Of a stretch of DNA of 64,000 nucleotides, positions 8,194-17,294 are shown one piece after another. Each line of letters starts with the position of its first letter. The first letter of the stretch is position 1. The notes under the pieces are model-generated. The model saw nothing but the letters and a program-made list of their open reading frames with translations. It had not been told where the DNA came from and made no database searches. A program made the translations under genes and the position numbers. Source of the stretch: Streptomyces sp. MNU76 (GTDB lineage Bacteria > Actinomycetota > Actinomycetes > Streptomycetales > Streptomycetaceae); the NCBI RefSeq assembly GCF_020982545.1, contig NZ_JAJKLK010000026.1, positions 154,158 through 218,157 on the forward strand. Reading direction: 5' to 3'.

Positions 8194-9315
8194 ATGCAAC
8201 TGAGCGAGAGCGCGCGCGCCGTCTTCGCTGTACTGGCCGCGTCGAGCACCGCCACCCGACCCCAACTGGCCACCGGGGCGCGCCTTTCCAAGCCGACCGT
8301 CTCCACCGCCGTGGCCGAGCTGGAGGCCGCCGGGCTCGCCGCGCGCTCCGGCACCCTCACGGGCGGAACGGGCAGGTCAGCGGCCGTTTACGACCTGGGT
8401 CTCGCCGCCGGCGCGGTCCTCGCCGTCGACCTCGGCCCGAGCGTCACCAGGGTGCGGGTCTGCGCCCTGGACGGTGCCCTTCTCGCCGAGGGCACCGGAC
8501 CGCGGGCGGACACCGTCGACGTCGTCGCCAAGGCCCTGGGGCGGCTGTCGGCCGGGGCGCCGCTGCGGGCCATCGTGGTCGCCGTCGGCGACGTCACCAC
8601 CCAGGGCCGGGAGGGCACGGCCGTGCGGCCCGCGACCGCCAAGGCGGGCCCCATCTTCGACGCCCTGACGGTGGCCCTCCCGCCCGGCGTGCCCGTGCTC
8701 GTCGAGAACAACGTGAACTGCGCCGCCCTCGCCGAGCTGCACGAAGGCGCGGCCCGGGGTCGGGACACCTTCGGCTATCTGCGGATCGGCGTCGGCATCG
8801 GTCTCGGTGTCGTCATCGGGGGCCAGGTGCTGCGCGGCGCGAACGGCGCCGCGGGCGAGGTGGCCCGGCTGCCCTACCCGTGGGACGCGGACCGGGAGCC
8901 CCGCCACGAGGGCCTGGAGGCGCACATAGGAGCGGGTTCCCTGCTGCGGCGGGCGGCGGACGCCTGGCGGGGCGTGGACGGCGTGTGCCCCGACACCGTC
9001 GACGGGCTGTTCGCGCTGGCCGACGCGGGACACACCACGGCCCGCGCCGTCGTCGGCCGGCACGCCGCCGACGTGGGCCGACTGGCCGCCGCGGCGACCG
9101 CCGTGCTGGACCCCGGCCTGATCGTGCTGGGCGGCGCCGTCGGCTCCAAGGCCCGCCTGCTGCCCGGCGTACGAGCGGAGCTCGCCCGCCTGAGCTGGCC
9201 CACCGAGGTCGTGAGCAGTGCGCTCGGTGACAGCGGCACCGTGGTGGGGGCCAGCCGCCTGGCCGTGGCCCGGGGAATCCAAACCGTGACCGGAGGCTCG
9301 GGGGTGAAGCATTGA
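8194..9315 (+). CDS. ROK-family transcriptional regulator
   Basis: Start at ATG 8194, with GGGGAG just upstream; an upstream in-frame GTG at 8158 is less likely. 373 residues. The N-terminal winged helix-turn-helix (about 10-65, ATRPQLATGARLSKPTVSTA) is followed by the sugar-kinase-like ROK fold (VLAVDLGPSVTRVRV, LVENNVNCAALAE, LRIGVGIGLGVVIGGQV). Many ROK proteins hold a zinc through a CGxxGCxE motif; here that place reads PWDADREPRHEGLEAHIG with no cysteines, so it is a zinc-less member. It probably represses the divergent kinase gene and the transporter operon that follows, and is released by the sugar or its phosphate. Confidence 0.9.
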   Translation: MQLSESARAVFAVLAASSTATRPQLATGARLSKPTVSTAVAELEAAGLAARSGTLTGGTGRSAAVYDLGLAAGAVLAVDLGPSVTRVRVCALDGALLAEGTGPRADTVDVVAKALGRLSAGAPLRAIVVAVGDVTTQGREGTAVRPATAKAGPIFDALTVALPPGVPVLVENNVNCAALAELHEGAARGRDTFGYLRIGVGIGLGVVIGGQVLRGANGAAGEVARLPYPWDADREPRHEGLEAHIGAGSLLRRAADAWRGVDGVCPDTVDGLFALADAGHTTARAVVGRHAADVGRLAAAATAVLDPGLIVLGGAVGSKARLLPGVRAELARLSWPTEVVSSALGDSGTVVGASRLAVARGIQTVTGGSGVKH

Positions 9316-9355
9316 CGGACTCCACCGGCATCTGCCAATGTCCGGACAAGCGCTT
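9312..9355 (+). promoter_or_regulatory. Candidate promoter with LacI-type AAGCGCTT palindrome
   Basis: TTGACG (9312-9317) is followed, 17-18 bp later, by the weak -10 candidate CCAATG/CAATGT. A few bases downstream is AAGCGCTT (9348-9355), the central-CG palindrome typical of LacI/GalR sites. It lies 240 bp before the binding-protein start. No LacI-family gene is present in the window, so any such regulator would be encoded elsewhere. Confidence 0.4.
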
Positions 9356-9592
9356 TCTAAGTCGGCCGGGACGCCGACTTGGGGCGAGCCATCCCGCCCG
9401 TACGCGACGTACGGCAACCGCACGAGGGCGTGCCCGTGCGGTGACAGCCAGAGTGGCTGGGGAGCCCGCCCCGCGTGGACGACGCGGCCGGGCGAGGCCG
9501 CGCCCGGAGAGCGACGTTTCCTGCAAACTGCACCCGTGCCGCCTAGGTCGGCGCCGTGCTCTGTCCCCATACGACGAAACAAGGGATCAAAG

Positions 9593-10918
9593 ATGACCAC
9601 TGTGGGTGTGCGGCGCTCAAGCCGACTCGGCCGCGGCGGTACGCGCCGCCTGGTTCCTCTCGCTGCCGGCGTCTCGGCGGCCGCCCTGTTGCTCTCCGCC
9701 TGTGGAGGAGGGGAGTCCGACTCGGGCGGTACCTCCAAGTCGCTGACCTTCTGGATCTCCACGGTTCCGGGGCAGGACGCGGGCTGGAAGAAGATGGTGG
9801 CGCAGTACGAGAAGGAGACCGGCGTCAAGGTCAAGCTCGTCAACATCCCCTACGAGGGCTACACGACGAAGCTGCGCAACTCCGCGCAGGCCAACTCGCT
9901 CCCCGACGTGGCGGCCGTGCCGGCGCTCGACCCGATCTGGTCGAACAAGCTGATCGACCTCAGCGACATAGCCAACAACAAGGCGAACAAGATCAACGCC
10001 AACTTCCTGGCCAAGGACTCGTCCGGGAAGGTGCTGTCCATCCCCTCGGACGTCACCGCGTCCGGCATGTTCATCAACAAGTCGCTCTTCGAGAAGGCCG
10101 GCGTCGACTACCCGACCTCGCCCGACAAGACCTGGACCTGGGACGAGTTCATCAAGGCGGCGAACGAGGTCCGGGAGAAGACCAAGGCCAAGTACTCCCT
10201 GACCTTCGACCAGTCGCCGTCCCGGCTGCGCGCCATGGTCTACGAGATGGGCGGCAAGTACGTCCACGCCGACGACTCCGGCAAGTTCTCGGTGGACGAC
10301 GCGACCAAGAAGGCCGTGAAGACCTTCGTCGGCTGGAACGACGACAAGACCATGCCCAAGTCGGTGTGGACCAGCGGCGCCGACCCGTCGGCCATGTTCC
10401 AGAGCGGTGACGTCGTCGCCTACTGGTCCGGCGTGTGGCAGGTCGCCGCCTACTCGGAGAGCATCACGAAGTTCGAGTGGGCGAGCGTCCCGACCCCGGC
10501 CCAGCCGGTGCAGGCCAGTGACGTCAACAGCGGCGGCATGACGGTCGGCTTCAACAACAACGCCGACGCGGCCGCCGCCGCGAAGAAGTTCCTGTCCTGG
10601 CTGTACGAGCCCGACCACTACAGGACGCTGTGCGAGACCTCCGGCTTCCTGCCGGTCGAGAGCGGTCTGAACCCGAAGTACCCCTTCAAGTCCGAGGCGG
10701 CGCAGGCGGCGTTCAAGCTCTACAACGAGTCCATCCCGCTCTACGACCCGATCTCCGGCTACTTCAACAGCGCGCAGACGAACTGGGTGTTGAAGGGCAA
10801 GAGCCTCGCCGAGGACCCGACCAAGACGGAGCTCGGCAAGGCGATCAACGGCCAGCAGTCGTCGGACAAGGCCCTGGAGAACATCGTGGCGGGCTACAAC
10901 CAGCAGGTCGGCGGCTGA
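9593..10918 (+). CDS. Carbohydrate ABC transporter substrate-binding lipoprotein
   Basis: Start at ATG 9593; the frame stays open upstream but without a better start. 441 residues. A basic N-region and hydrophobic core end in the lipobox LLSAC, with the lipidated Cys at residue 37 followed by a Gly/Ser spacer, so the protein is anchored outside the membrane. The rest is a cluster-B (MalE-like) binding protein: LTFWIS near the start of the mature part, LPDVAAVPALDPIW, and a C-terminal AAAAKKFLSWLYEP. It opens an operon with two permeases and two putative carbohydrate-degrading proteins, with the kinase upstream. No ATPase gene is present; Streptomyces importers of this type usually share a general MsiK ATPase encoded elsewhere. 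The ligand cannot be named from sequence. Confidence 0.92.
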   Translation: MTTVGVRRSSRLGRGGTRRLVPLAAGVSAAALLLSACGGGESDSGGTSKSLTFWISTVPGQDAGWKKMVAQYEKETGVKVKLVNIPYEGYTTKLRNSAQANSLPDVAAVPALDPIWSNKLIDLSDIANNKANKINANFLAKDSSGKVLSIPSDVTASGMFINKSLFEKAGVDYPTSPDKTWTWDEFIKAANEVREKTKAKYSLTFDQSPSRLRAMVYEMGGKYVHADDSGKFSVDDATKKAVKTFVGWNDDKTMPKSVWTSGADPSAMFQSGDVVAYWSGVWQVAAYSESITKFEWASVPTPAQPVQASDVNSGGMTVGFNNNADAAAAAKKFLSWLYEPDHYRTLCETSGFLPVESGLNPKYPFKSEAAQAAFKLYNESIPLYDPISGYFNSAQTNWVLKGKSLAEDPTKTELGKAINGQQSSDKALENIVAGYNQQVGG

Positions 10919-10933
10919 GCGCAGGCCGACAGT

Positions 10934-10967
10934 CCCGGGCGGCGGGTTCGAGACGCCGCCGCCCGGG
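10934..10967 (+). terminator. Intra-operon GC hairpin after the binding-protein gene
   Basis: CCCGGGCGGCGG (10934-10945) pairs perfectly with 10956-10967 around a 10-nt loop. It lies between the binding-protein gene and the permeases. Hairpins here typically protect the upstream message or reduce read-through, so the binding protein is made in excess over the permeases. Confidence 0.7.
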
Positions 10968-11041
10968 CCCCGGGCCCGCGTGATGCCGGGCTCAGGTCCT
11001 GAGCCCACCGGAACTCAATCCACCAGCACGGAGTCAGGAAG

Positions 11042-11953
11042 ATGACCAAACGCGCCTCGGCCGTGTCCGCGAGCCCGCCCAGGAGACGCAGCAAGTACAC
11101 CCTTGCGCCGCTCGTGCTCATCGCGGCCAATGTCGTGCTCTTCTCGCTGTTCTTCGTCTGGCCGGCGGTGATCGGGCTCGTCTACTCCTTCACCAACTAC
11201 ACAGGCGTGGGGGCGTTCCAGTTCATCGGACTGGACAACTACGACAACCTGCTCGGGGACTCCACCTTCTACGACGCGCTGACCCGGACGCTGCTGTACA
11301 CCGTCCTCTTCGTCCCGTTGAACTTCGTGGTCTCGCTGCTCGCCGCCAACCTGGTGGTGAGCAAGCACGCCAAGGGCGGGTCGGTCGCCCGTGTCCTCTT
11401 CTTCATCCCGTGGCTGCTGTCGCCCATCGTCGTGGGTGTCCTGTGGCGGTGGATGTTCGGTGAGAACTTCGGACTGGTCAACTACGTCATCGAGAAGTTC
11501 GGCGGAGACGCCGTTCCGTGGCAGTCGAACGCGGACCTCTCGCTGCTCGTGGTGGTGATGGCGTCGGCCTGGGCCTGGACGGGCTTCACCATGCTGCTGT
11601 TCATCGCGGCGATCAAGAACGTGCCGGTGTCGTACTACGAGGCCGCCTCGCTCGACGGCGCCGGCCCCTGGCGCCAGTTCTTCAGCATCACCCTGCCGAG
11701 CATCGCGCCCACCTCGTTCATCGTCATCCTGCTCAACACGATCAACGCGATGAAGGAGTACCCGGTGTTCGTCGCCCTCAACAACGGCGGACCCGGCACG
11801 TCGAACAACCTGCTGGTGCAGTACATCTACGAGACCGGCTTCAAGCGGGGCCAGATCGGCTACGCGAGCGCCGCGTCGTTCGTGCTCATGCTCATCCTGA
11901 TGGCCGTCGCGATCATCCAGCTGATCGTCAACCGGCGGGTGGAGAACCGATGA
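11042..11953 (+). CDS. Sugar ABC transporter permease, MalF type
   Basis: 303 residues, ATG 11042 after GGAAG. Six predicted transmembrane helices, beginning LAPLVLIAANVVLFSLFFVWP. The ATPase-contacting EAA loop reads YYEAASLDGAGPWRQFFSITLP. It pairs with the next permease, which overlaps it by 4 bp (ATGA), so both are translated together and form the membrane channel for the lipoprotein at 9593. Confidence 0.93.
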   Translation: MTKRASAVSASPPRRRSKYTLAPLVLIAANVVLFSLFFVWPAVIGLVYSFTNYTGVGAFQFIGLDNYDNLLGDSTFYDALTRTLLYTVLFVPLNFVVSLLAANLVVSKHAKGGSVARVLFFIPWLLSPIVVGVLWRWMFGENFGLVNYVIEKFGGDAVPWQSNADLSLLVVVMASAWAWTGFTMLLFIAAIKNVPVSYYEAASLDGAGPWRQFFSITLPSIAPTSFIVILLNTINAMKEYPVFVALNNGGPGTSNNLLVQYIYETGFKRGQIGYASAASFVLMLILMAVAIIQLIVNRRVENR

Positions 11954-12852
11954 CAACCACAGACATCCCACGCCCGGTCGACGCCGGATCCGGTCGGACC
12001 GTCTCCAAGAAGCCGCCCCGCCGCGGGGGCCGCGGCGGTCTCCGGCAGGCGGTGTCCGCGACGACCCTGCTGTGGATCCTGGCGTGCCTGTACGGGCTGC
12101 CGGTGCTGTGGTTCGTCCTCAGCTCCCTCAAGCCGGCCGGCGACCTGTTCTCCGTTCCGCTGACGCTGATCCCGCAGGACCCCACGCTGTCGGGATTCAG
12201 GGCGGCGTGGGACAGCGCCAACTTCTCCCAGTACTTCATCAACACCACCATCGTGTGTGTGATCACGACGATCCTCACGGTGGGGGTGAGCTGCTGCACC
12301 GGGTACGCGTTGGCCAAGTACGACAACAGATGGCTCAAGGCCTTCTTCCTCTGCATCCTGGCCACCACGATGCTGCCGGGCGAGGTCATGCTCGCCCCGT
12401 CGTTCCTGGTGGTCCGCGACCTCGGCCTCTACAACTCGTTCGCCGGCATCATCCTCCCGGCCGTGCTCACCGCGACCGGATGCTTCATGTTCCGCCAGTT
12501 CTTCCTGACGGTTCCCGACGAACTCGTGGAGGCCGCGCGCATCGACGGCGCACGTGAGCTGTCGATCTTCCTGCGGATCATGGTGCCGATCTCCCGGCCC
12601 ATCATGCTCACCCTCGCCATCCTGTCCTTCCAGTGGCGGTGGAACGACTACATCTGGCCGCTGCTGATGCTGAACGACCCCAACAAGTTCACCGTGCAGA
12701 TCGGCATCCAGAGCATCGTCGGCGCGCAGAACATCAACTGGTCGGTCCTGCTGGGCGCCTCGGTGATCTCGATGATCCCGCTGATCGCCGTCTTCCTGGT
12801 CTTCCAGCGCTACGTCATGAACGCCGACATCAACGCCGGACTGAAGGACTGA
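11950..12852 (+). CDS. Sugar ABC transporter permease, MalG type
   Basis: 300 residues from ATG 11950, overlapping the stop of the first permease. A 35-residue basic cytoplasmic leader precedes six transmembrane helices. The EAA loop is DELVEAARIDGARELSIFL, followed by the MalG-like end FQRYVMNADINAGLKD. It completes the channel of the importer. The following gene begins 2 bp after its stop, so the toroid-like protein is part of the same message. Confidence 0.93.
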   Translation: MTTTDIPRPVDAGSGRTVSKKPPRRGGRGGLRQAVSATTLLWILACLYGLPVLWFVLSSLKPAGDLFSVPLTLIPQDPTLSGFRAAWDSANFSQYFINTTIVCVITTILTVGVSCCTGYALAKYDNRWLKAFFLCILATTMLPGEVMLAPSFLVVRDLGLYNSFAGIILPAVLTATGCFMFRQFFLTVPDELVEAARIDGARELSIFLRIMVPISRPIMLTLAILSFQWRWNDYIWPLLMLNDPNKFTVQIGIQSIVGAQNINWSVLLGASVISMIPLIAVFLVFQRYVMNADINAGLKD

Positions 12853-12854
12853 CC

Positions 12855-14555
12855 TTGACCGTGCCGCTCGACCACGAATTCGTGCGCGCGGCGGCCCGCG
12901 CCGCCGACGGGTCGGCCGACCCGTCGGCGGAGTTCATCGAGCCGCACCGCGCCCTGGCCCGGCGGGTGAAGACCCTGGTCGCGGGGTACCGCTCGCCGGA
13001 GTCGGCCCTGCACGGCAGCGAGCGGGCCGTCGCTGCCGCGCTGACCCACCTCCGTGCCCTGCGGTCCGTGCAGACGGCCTCCGGCCTCTTCGCGGGCGGC
13101 GACAACGTCCAGTCACCGCCGGACTCCGCGTTCACCGTCAACGACGTGTGCGACGCGCACGTCCTCGCCGCGGGCGCGGGGCCCGCACTGGCCGACGTCA
13201 CGGCGGCGCTCGCCGAGATCGCGGACGCCGCCACCGGCGGTCTCCTGACGGGTGGGGTGCACACCCCGAACCACCGCTGGGAACTGAGCGCGGCGCTCGC
13301 CCGTCTGCACCGGTCGTTCCCCGACGACCGGCTGCTCGCCCGCGCCGAGGAGTGGCTCGCCGAGGGCGTCGACATCGACGCGGAGGGCCTGTACTCGGAG
13401 CGCAGCGCCGTCTACGCGTCCATCGTGACCAACCCGGCGCTGCTGTTGCTGGCCGAGGTGCTCGGGCGTACCGACCTGGTGGACGCCGTCGAACGCAACC
13501 TCACCGCGACCCTGGACCTGATCAGGCCGGACGGCACGGTGGAGACGGTCCACTCGCGCCGCCAGGACCAGAGGCTGTCGTTCGCGCTGTGGCCCTACCT
13601 GCCGCACTACCGGCTGCTCGCGATCCGCTCCGGCCGGGGCGACTTCGCCCGCGCGGCCCGCCTGGCGGCCGCCGACGGTATCCACGACCCCGACCTGCTC
13701 GCCCAGACCCTCCTCACCCCGGACCTGTGCCGCGCCCTGCCGGCTCCGGACCCGGAGACACTCCCGCGCCACCGGTACCTCGCCACCGCACGCCTCGCCG
13801 CACACGCCTCGCCCACCGCGCACACGGTGGTGTACGGCGGCTCGGACGTGCCCGAGCACCGCCGCGTCCGCTCGGGCCTCGCCTGCAACCCCACCTTCCT
13901 GCGCCTGTTCGCCGGCGACGCCGTCCTCGACGCGGTCCGTCTCTCACGCGGGTTCTTCGACCTGGGCCCCTTCCGCGCCGCCGACATGCGACAGCTCACC
14001 GACGGCCGGTACGAGCTCACCCAAACCCTCACGGCCGCCTACTACCAGCCGCTCCCGGCGGACCGGCGACGGGACGACGGCGCGTACCGGCTGGTCGACG
14101 ACGGACGTTTCTCGGCCTCCATGGCCTTCCCCAACCGGCCCCGCGACGAGGTCTCCCACACGACCCGCGTCGAGGTGGACCTGCGGGACGACGGCGTCGA
14201 CCTGCGGATCGACATCAGCGGACCCCGGGTGCCCTGGGCCCTCGAACTGACCTTCCGGCCGGGCGGCGTGGCAGAGGGCGCCGAACCGATCGGCGACGGA
14301 CGCTGGTGCCTGACGACCGGACCGATGACCTACCGCGTCGGAGACGACGAGATCAGGGTCGAGGCCGCCGTCGAGACGGGCGAACCGCTCGCCGGACCGG
14401 ACCGGAGCGACGTATTGCGCTACGACCCCGGGCAGGACTACACCGTGGTCGGCGGCACCGACGCGACGACCGGCAACCGCGTCTGCCTCGGCGGACTCGG
14501 CCCGCACACCCTGACCCTCGCTCTGCGTGCCCGCCGGGCCGCCCCCGCCGGGTGA
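12855..14555 (+). CDS. Putative alpha/alpha-toroid polysaccharide lyase-like protein
   Basis: The start is TTG 12855 or GTG 12861; both lie directly after the permease stop, implying coupling. About 566 residues with no signal peptide, so it is cytoplasmic. The N-terminal 300 residues look like an all-helical toroid; VHTPNHRWELSAAL and EGLYSERSAVY resemble the Asn-His and Tyr patches of heparinase/alginate-lyase-type folds. The C-terminal 200 residues look beta-rich. The family is not recognised with certainty. Genomic position indicates that it acts on the oligosaccharide brought in by the transporter. Confidence 0.75.
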   Translation: MTVPLDHEFVRAAARAADGSADPSAEFIEPHRALARRVKTLVAGYRSPESALHGSERAVAAALTHLRALRSVQTASGLFAGGDNVQSPPDSAFTVNDVCDAHVLAAGAGPALADVTAALAEIADAATGGLLTGGVHTPNHRWELSAALARLHRSFPDDRLLARAEEWLAEGVDIDAEGLYSERSAVYASIVTNPALLLLAEVLGRTDLVDAVERNLTATLDLIRPDGTVETVHSRRQDQRLSFALWPYLPHYRLLAIRSGRGDFARAARLAAADGIHDPDLLAQTLLTPDLCRALPAPDPETLPRHRYLATARLAAHASPTAHTVVYGGSDVPEHRRVRSGLACNPTFLRLFAGDAVLDAVRLSRGFFDLGPFRAADMRQLTDGRYELTQTLTAAYYQPLPADRRRDDGAYRLVDDGRFSASMAFPNRPRDEVSHTTRVEVDLRDDGVDLRIDISGPRVPWALELTFRPGGVAEGAEPIGDGRWCLTTGPMTYRVGDDEIRVEAAVETGEPLAGPDRSDVLRYDPGQDYTVVGGTDATTGNRVCLGGLGPHTLTLALRARRAAPAG

Positions 14556-14603
14556 CCCGATGAACCACACCATGGCCACCACAGGCATGAAGGACTGATC
14601 CCC

Positions 14604-16457
14604 GTGCACCCCACGTCCCCTCCCGTGCATCTCCCGCGCCAGCTCCACCCGCTGCACGATCTGCCGGACAGCCCCGAGGCGTACGACGCGGTCCTCGCCG
14701 ACGTCGTCGAGCAGGCCCTGGAGCGGATCACGCCCGGGGGCAACCTCGAACACCCCGACTGCGTCGACGACATCGGCGACACCTCCCTCGGCATCACCTC
14801 CCTGCTGGCCCTCGCCTGGCAGCGCACCAAGGACCCACGCCTGCCCGAGGCGGTCGGCCGCAGCACGGACTTCCACCTCCGGGAGCGCGTCTTCACCGAC
14901 GACAACCCCGGCTACCCGAACCTCCGGGTCCGCGACTCCGGCTTCCCGTACGCCCGTTACACCCTGGCGCCCGGCGACCACCCCATCGGCGACTGGCCGA
15001 GCACCGTCTGGGCGCTGCTCCAGGCAGTCAACCTGCTCGACCTCGCCGACGGCCTCCTCACCGACGAACAGATCCACGCCCTGCGGGAGACGAGCCTCGG
15101 CTACTGGCGCTGGCTCACCGAGGCGACCTTCTTCAACCCGCAGGAGGCCGGCAACCAGGCCATCGGCTGCGTCGTCGGCGGCCTGATGCTGGCCCGCCAC
15201 CTTCCCCCCGAGGACGGCAGGCGGATCCGCGAGCAGGCCATCGCCCTGTACGTCGAGGAGATCCGTGCCCACCGGGTACGTGACCGGGGCGCCCTCCTCC
15301 CGCCCGAGCACGGCGGCGCCTACGACAACAACTACGGCCCGATCTCCCTGTCCTTCCTCGCCCAGGCCCACCTGGTGAGCGGCGAGCAGATCTTCGCCGA
15401 GGACGGGGAGGCGGTCGCCCGCTACATCGACGCGCGCCTCACGGTCGGCGGTTTCGACAACGGCGGCCCTCGCTACAGCGAGCAGCACTCCGGCTTCGAG
15501 TCCGTGCTCGGCCTGCGCTACTTCGGCCACCGCGTCGGCGCCGACCTGGGCCGCTATCGGGGCGACACCCGATGGGGCCGGCACGCGGTCAAGCCGGACG
15601 GCGGGGTCGACGGCCACTTCGCGTGGATGCTCATCTGGCAGATCCAGGACACCACGCCCTGGCACCGCACCCCGTCCACCGATCCGGTCAGGCACCAACT
15701 GCGCGCCGGACGGGTCTCGGTCGCCTTCGACTCGAGGATGACACCCGCCCTGGTCGAGGCCGACGGAACGTACTTCCTCCCCGCCGCCGTCAACCGCCAG
15801 CACGGCTTCGGACCGGTCGTCGACGGCTTCCTGCTCTGCCGCCCCATGGGCGAGACCCGGGTCCGGGACGTCAGCGCCCACGGCCTGACGGCCAAGCTCG
15901 TCACCAAGCCCGTCGTCACCCGCGACCACGTCCTGCGGCACGTCCGGTCCCTGTACGTCACCGACGGCACCCGGCTGTGGACCACGGTCGCCGTCGAGCG
16001 CCTGCCCGGGGAGCCGTACCTCCTCGCCGGACTGCCGTACGTGGCGGACAGCGCCGAGGGCCTGCGCCGGATCGCGGACGCCGACGTCGCCTCCGCCGGG
16101 GACCTGTGGCTGACCCATCCGGCCGCCGAGGGCCCGGAGTTCTTCGACGCCCGCGCCGACACCACCCAGGAGAGCGCCGCCTTCGCCCTCGCCGCCGATC
16201 CCCGCGGCTACGGCAACCCCGACGAGGGCTGGTCCCACCTGGTCGCCTCCACGGCCGTCGAGGCCACCCCCGCGCCGGACGCGCCGGACGACCTCAGCGT
16301 CTTCGCCGTCCGCTACGGCGGCTCCGGCGAGGTCTTCGACCCCGCCTTCGACCGTGTCGCGGAGGGGCTGAGGGTCCGCACGGAGGCCTTCACCGCCGTG
16401 ATCGGCGATCCGGCGGGCGACCACCGGGGCGAACCGACACTGACCCTGCGAGTCTGA
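14604..16457 (+). CDS. Second large toroid-like putative glycan-degrading protein
   Basis: 617 residues from GTG 14604, 48 bp after the previous gene. No signal peptide. The helical N-terminal domain carries EAGNQAIGCVVGGLM, HGGAYDNNYGPISLSFLAQ and GPRYSEQHSGFESV, a set of Asn, Tyr and His patches like those in helical-toroid lyases and unsaturated glucuronyl hydrolases. The C-terminal domain looks like the beta sandwich common in such lyases. It probably follows the enzyme at 12855 in breaking down one imported carbohydrate. The exact family and substrate are not recognised. Confidence 0.75.
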   Translation: MHPTSPPVHLPRQLHPLHDLPDSPEAYDAVLADVVEQALERITPGGNLEHPDCVDDIGDTSLGITSLLALAWQRTKDPRLPEAVGRSTDFHLRERVFTDDNPGYPNLRVRDSGFPYARYTLAPGDHPIGDWPSTVWALLQAVNLLDLADGLLTDEQIHALRETSLGYWRWLTEATFFNPQEAGNQAIGCVVGGLMLARHLPPEDGRRIREQAIALYVEEIRAHRVRDRGALLPPEHGGAYDNNYGPISLSFLAQAHLVSGEQIFAEDGEAVARYIDARLTVGGFDNGGPRYSEQHSGFESVLGLRYFGHRVGADLGRYRGDTRWGRHAVKPDGGVDGHFAWMLIWQIQDTTPWHRTPSTDPVRHQLRAGRVSVAFDSRMTPALVEADGTYFLPAAVNRQHGFGPVVDGFLLCRPMGETRVRDVSAHGLTAKLVTKPVVTRDHVLRHVRSLYVTDGTRLWTTVAVERLPGEPYLLAGLPYVADSAEGLRRIADADVASAGDLWLTHPAAEGPEFFDARADTTQESAAFALAADPRGYGNPDEGWSHLVASTAVEATPAPDAPDDLSVFAVRYGGSGEVFDPAFDRVAEGLRVRTEAFTAVIGDPAGDHRGEPTLTLRV

Positions 16458-16491
16458 CCTCCGCGGCCCCACCACGGACCCCACGAGCCGG

Positions 16492-16521
16492 CAGCCCGAC
16501 GTTCCTGACGACGTCGGGCTG
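16492..16521. terminator. Terminator hairpin of the sugar operon
   Basis: CAGCCCGACGT (16492-16502) pairs perfectly with 16511-16521 around an 8-nt loop, followed by CTCGTTCC. It lies between the convergent sugar operon and the kinase gene at 16542, so it can serve both. Confidence 0.75.
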
Positions 16522-16541
16522 TCTCGTTCCCCGGCCCGCCC

Positions 16542-17201
16542 CTACGCTCCCGCGTCCACCGCGGGCATCGCCGACCCCGGCACGATCAGGTCCGCGTACG
16601 GCCTGGTCGACGCCACCAGCTCCGCGTTGCGCTCGTCCGTACGCAGCACCCAGTCGACCGCCTCGTCGTGCCCCTTGCCGAACTCCTCGTGCCGGGCCAC
16701 CAGACGACGGACGCGTTCGGCCTCGTCGAGGTCGCAGAACCACACCTCGTCCAGGTGGGAGCGGACCCGCGACCAGGGCCCCCCGTTCACCAGCAGGTAG
16801 TTCCCCTCGGTGACGACCAGACGCGCGGACGGCGGGACCGGGATCGACCCCGCGATCGGCTGCTCCAGGGTCCGTTCGAACCCCGGCGCGTACACGACGT
16901 CGTCCTCGTCACCCCGCAACCGCTCCAGCAGGGCCGCGTACCCCGCCGCGTCGAACGTGTCCGGCGCGCCCTTGCGGTCCCGGCGGCCCAGGCGGTCCAG
17001 CTCCACGTCGGCCAGATGGAAACCGTCCATGGGGACATGGGCGACCCAGGGCTCGCCGCCTCCGTTGAGCTCCCGGGTCAGCCGCTCGGCCAGAGTGGTC
17101 TTCCCCGCGCCGGGGCCGCCGGCGACACCGAGGAGGGCACGACGGTCGGGGCGGACCAGGGCGGCGGCACGACGCAGCAGGTCGTCGAAGGTGACAGGCA
17201 T
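16542..17201 (-). CDS. P-loop nucleoside/sugar kinase (uridine-kinase/PanK-like)
   Basis: 219 residues from ATG 17201. Walker A is VAGGPGAGKTTLAERL (residues 26-41). HVPMDGFHLADVELDRLG, with the aspartate of the kinase site, and ARLVVTEGNYLLV match the uridine kinase/phosphoribulokinase/pantothenate kinase superfamily. Actinobacterial proteins of this type are usually called nucleoside/nucleotide kinase family; some relatives phosphorylate fructose. Its place beside the sugar operon, in convergent orientation, makes a sugar substrate possible but not shown. Confidence 0.85.
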   Translation of the reverse strand: MPVTFDDLLRRAAALVRPDRRALLGVAGGPGAGKTTLAERLTRELNGGGEPWVAHVPMDGFHLADVELDRLGRRDRKGAPDTFDAAGYAALLERLRGDEDDVVYAPGFERTLEQPIAGSIPVPPSARLVVTEGNYLLVNGGPWSRVRSHLDEVWFCDLDEAERVRRLVARHEEFGKGHDEAVDWVLRTDERNAELVASTRPYADLIVPGSAMPAVDAGA

Positions 17202-17294
17202 GGGGAAGACGGTAGACCCGCCCGGCGTACTCGCGCCCGGACCGGGCAGACGACCCTTGCTGTCATCGGAAAGTGAGCGAAGCGGAAGGTGCCC

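Noticed and set aside
14560..14598. A 12-residue ORF between the two toroid genes ending GMKD
   Set aside because: Too short and without independent support; the likeness to the permease end GLKD is probably chance.
13944..16484. An 846-codon minus-strand frame across the second toroid gene
   Set aside because: Shadow of the plus-strand gene, with no recognisable motif and a composition typical of antisense GC-rich frames.
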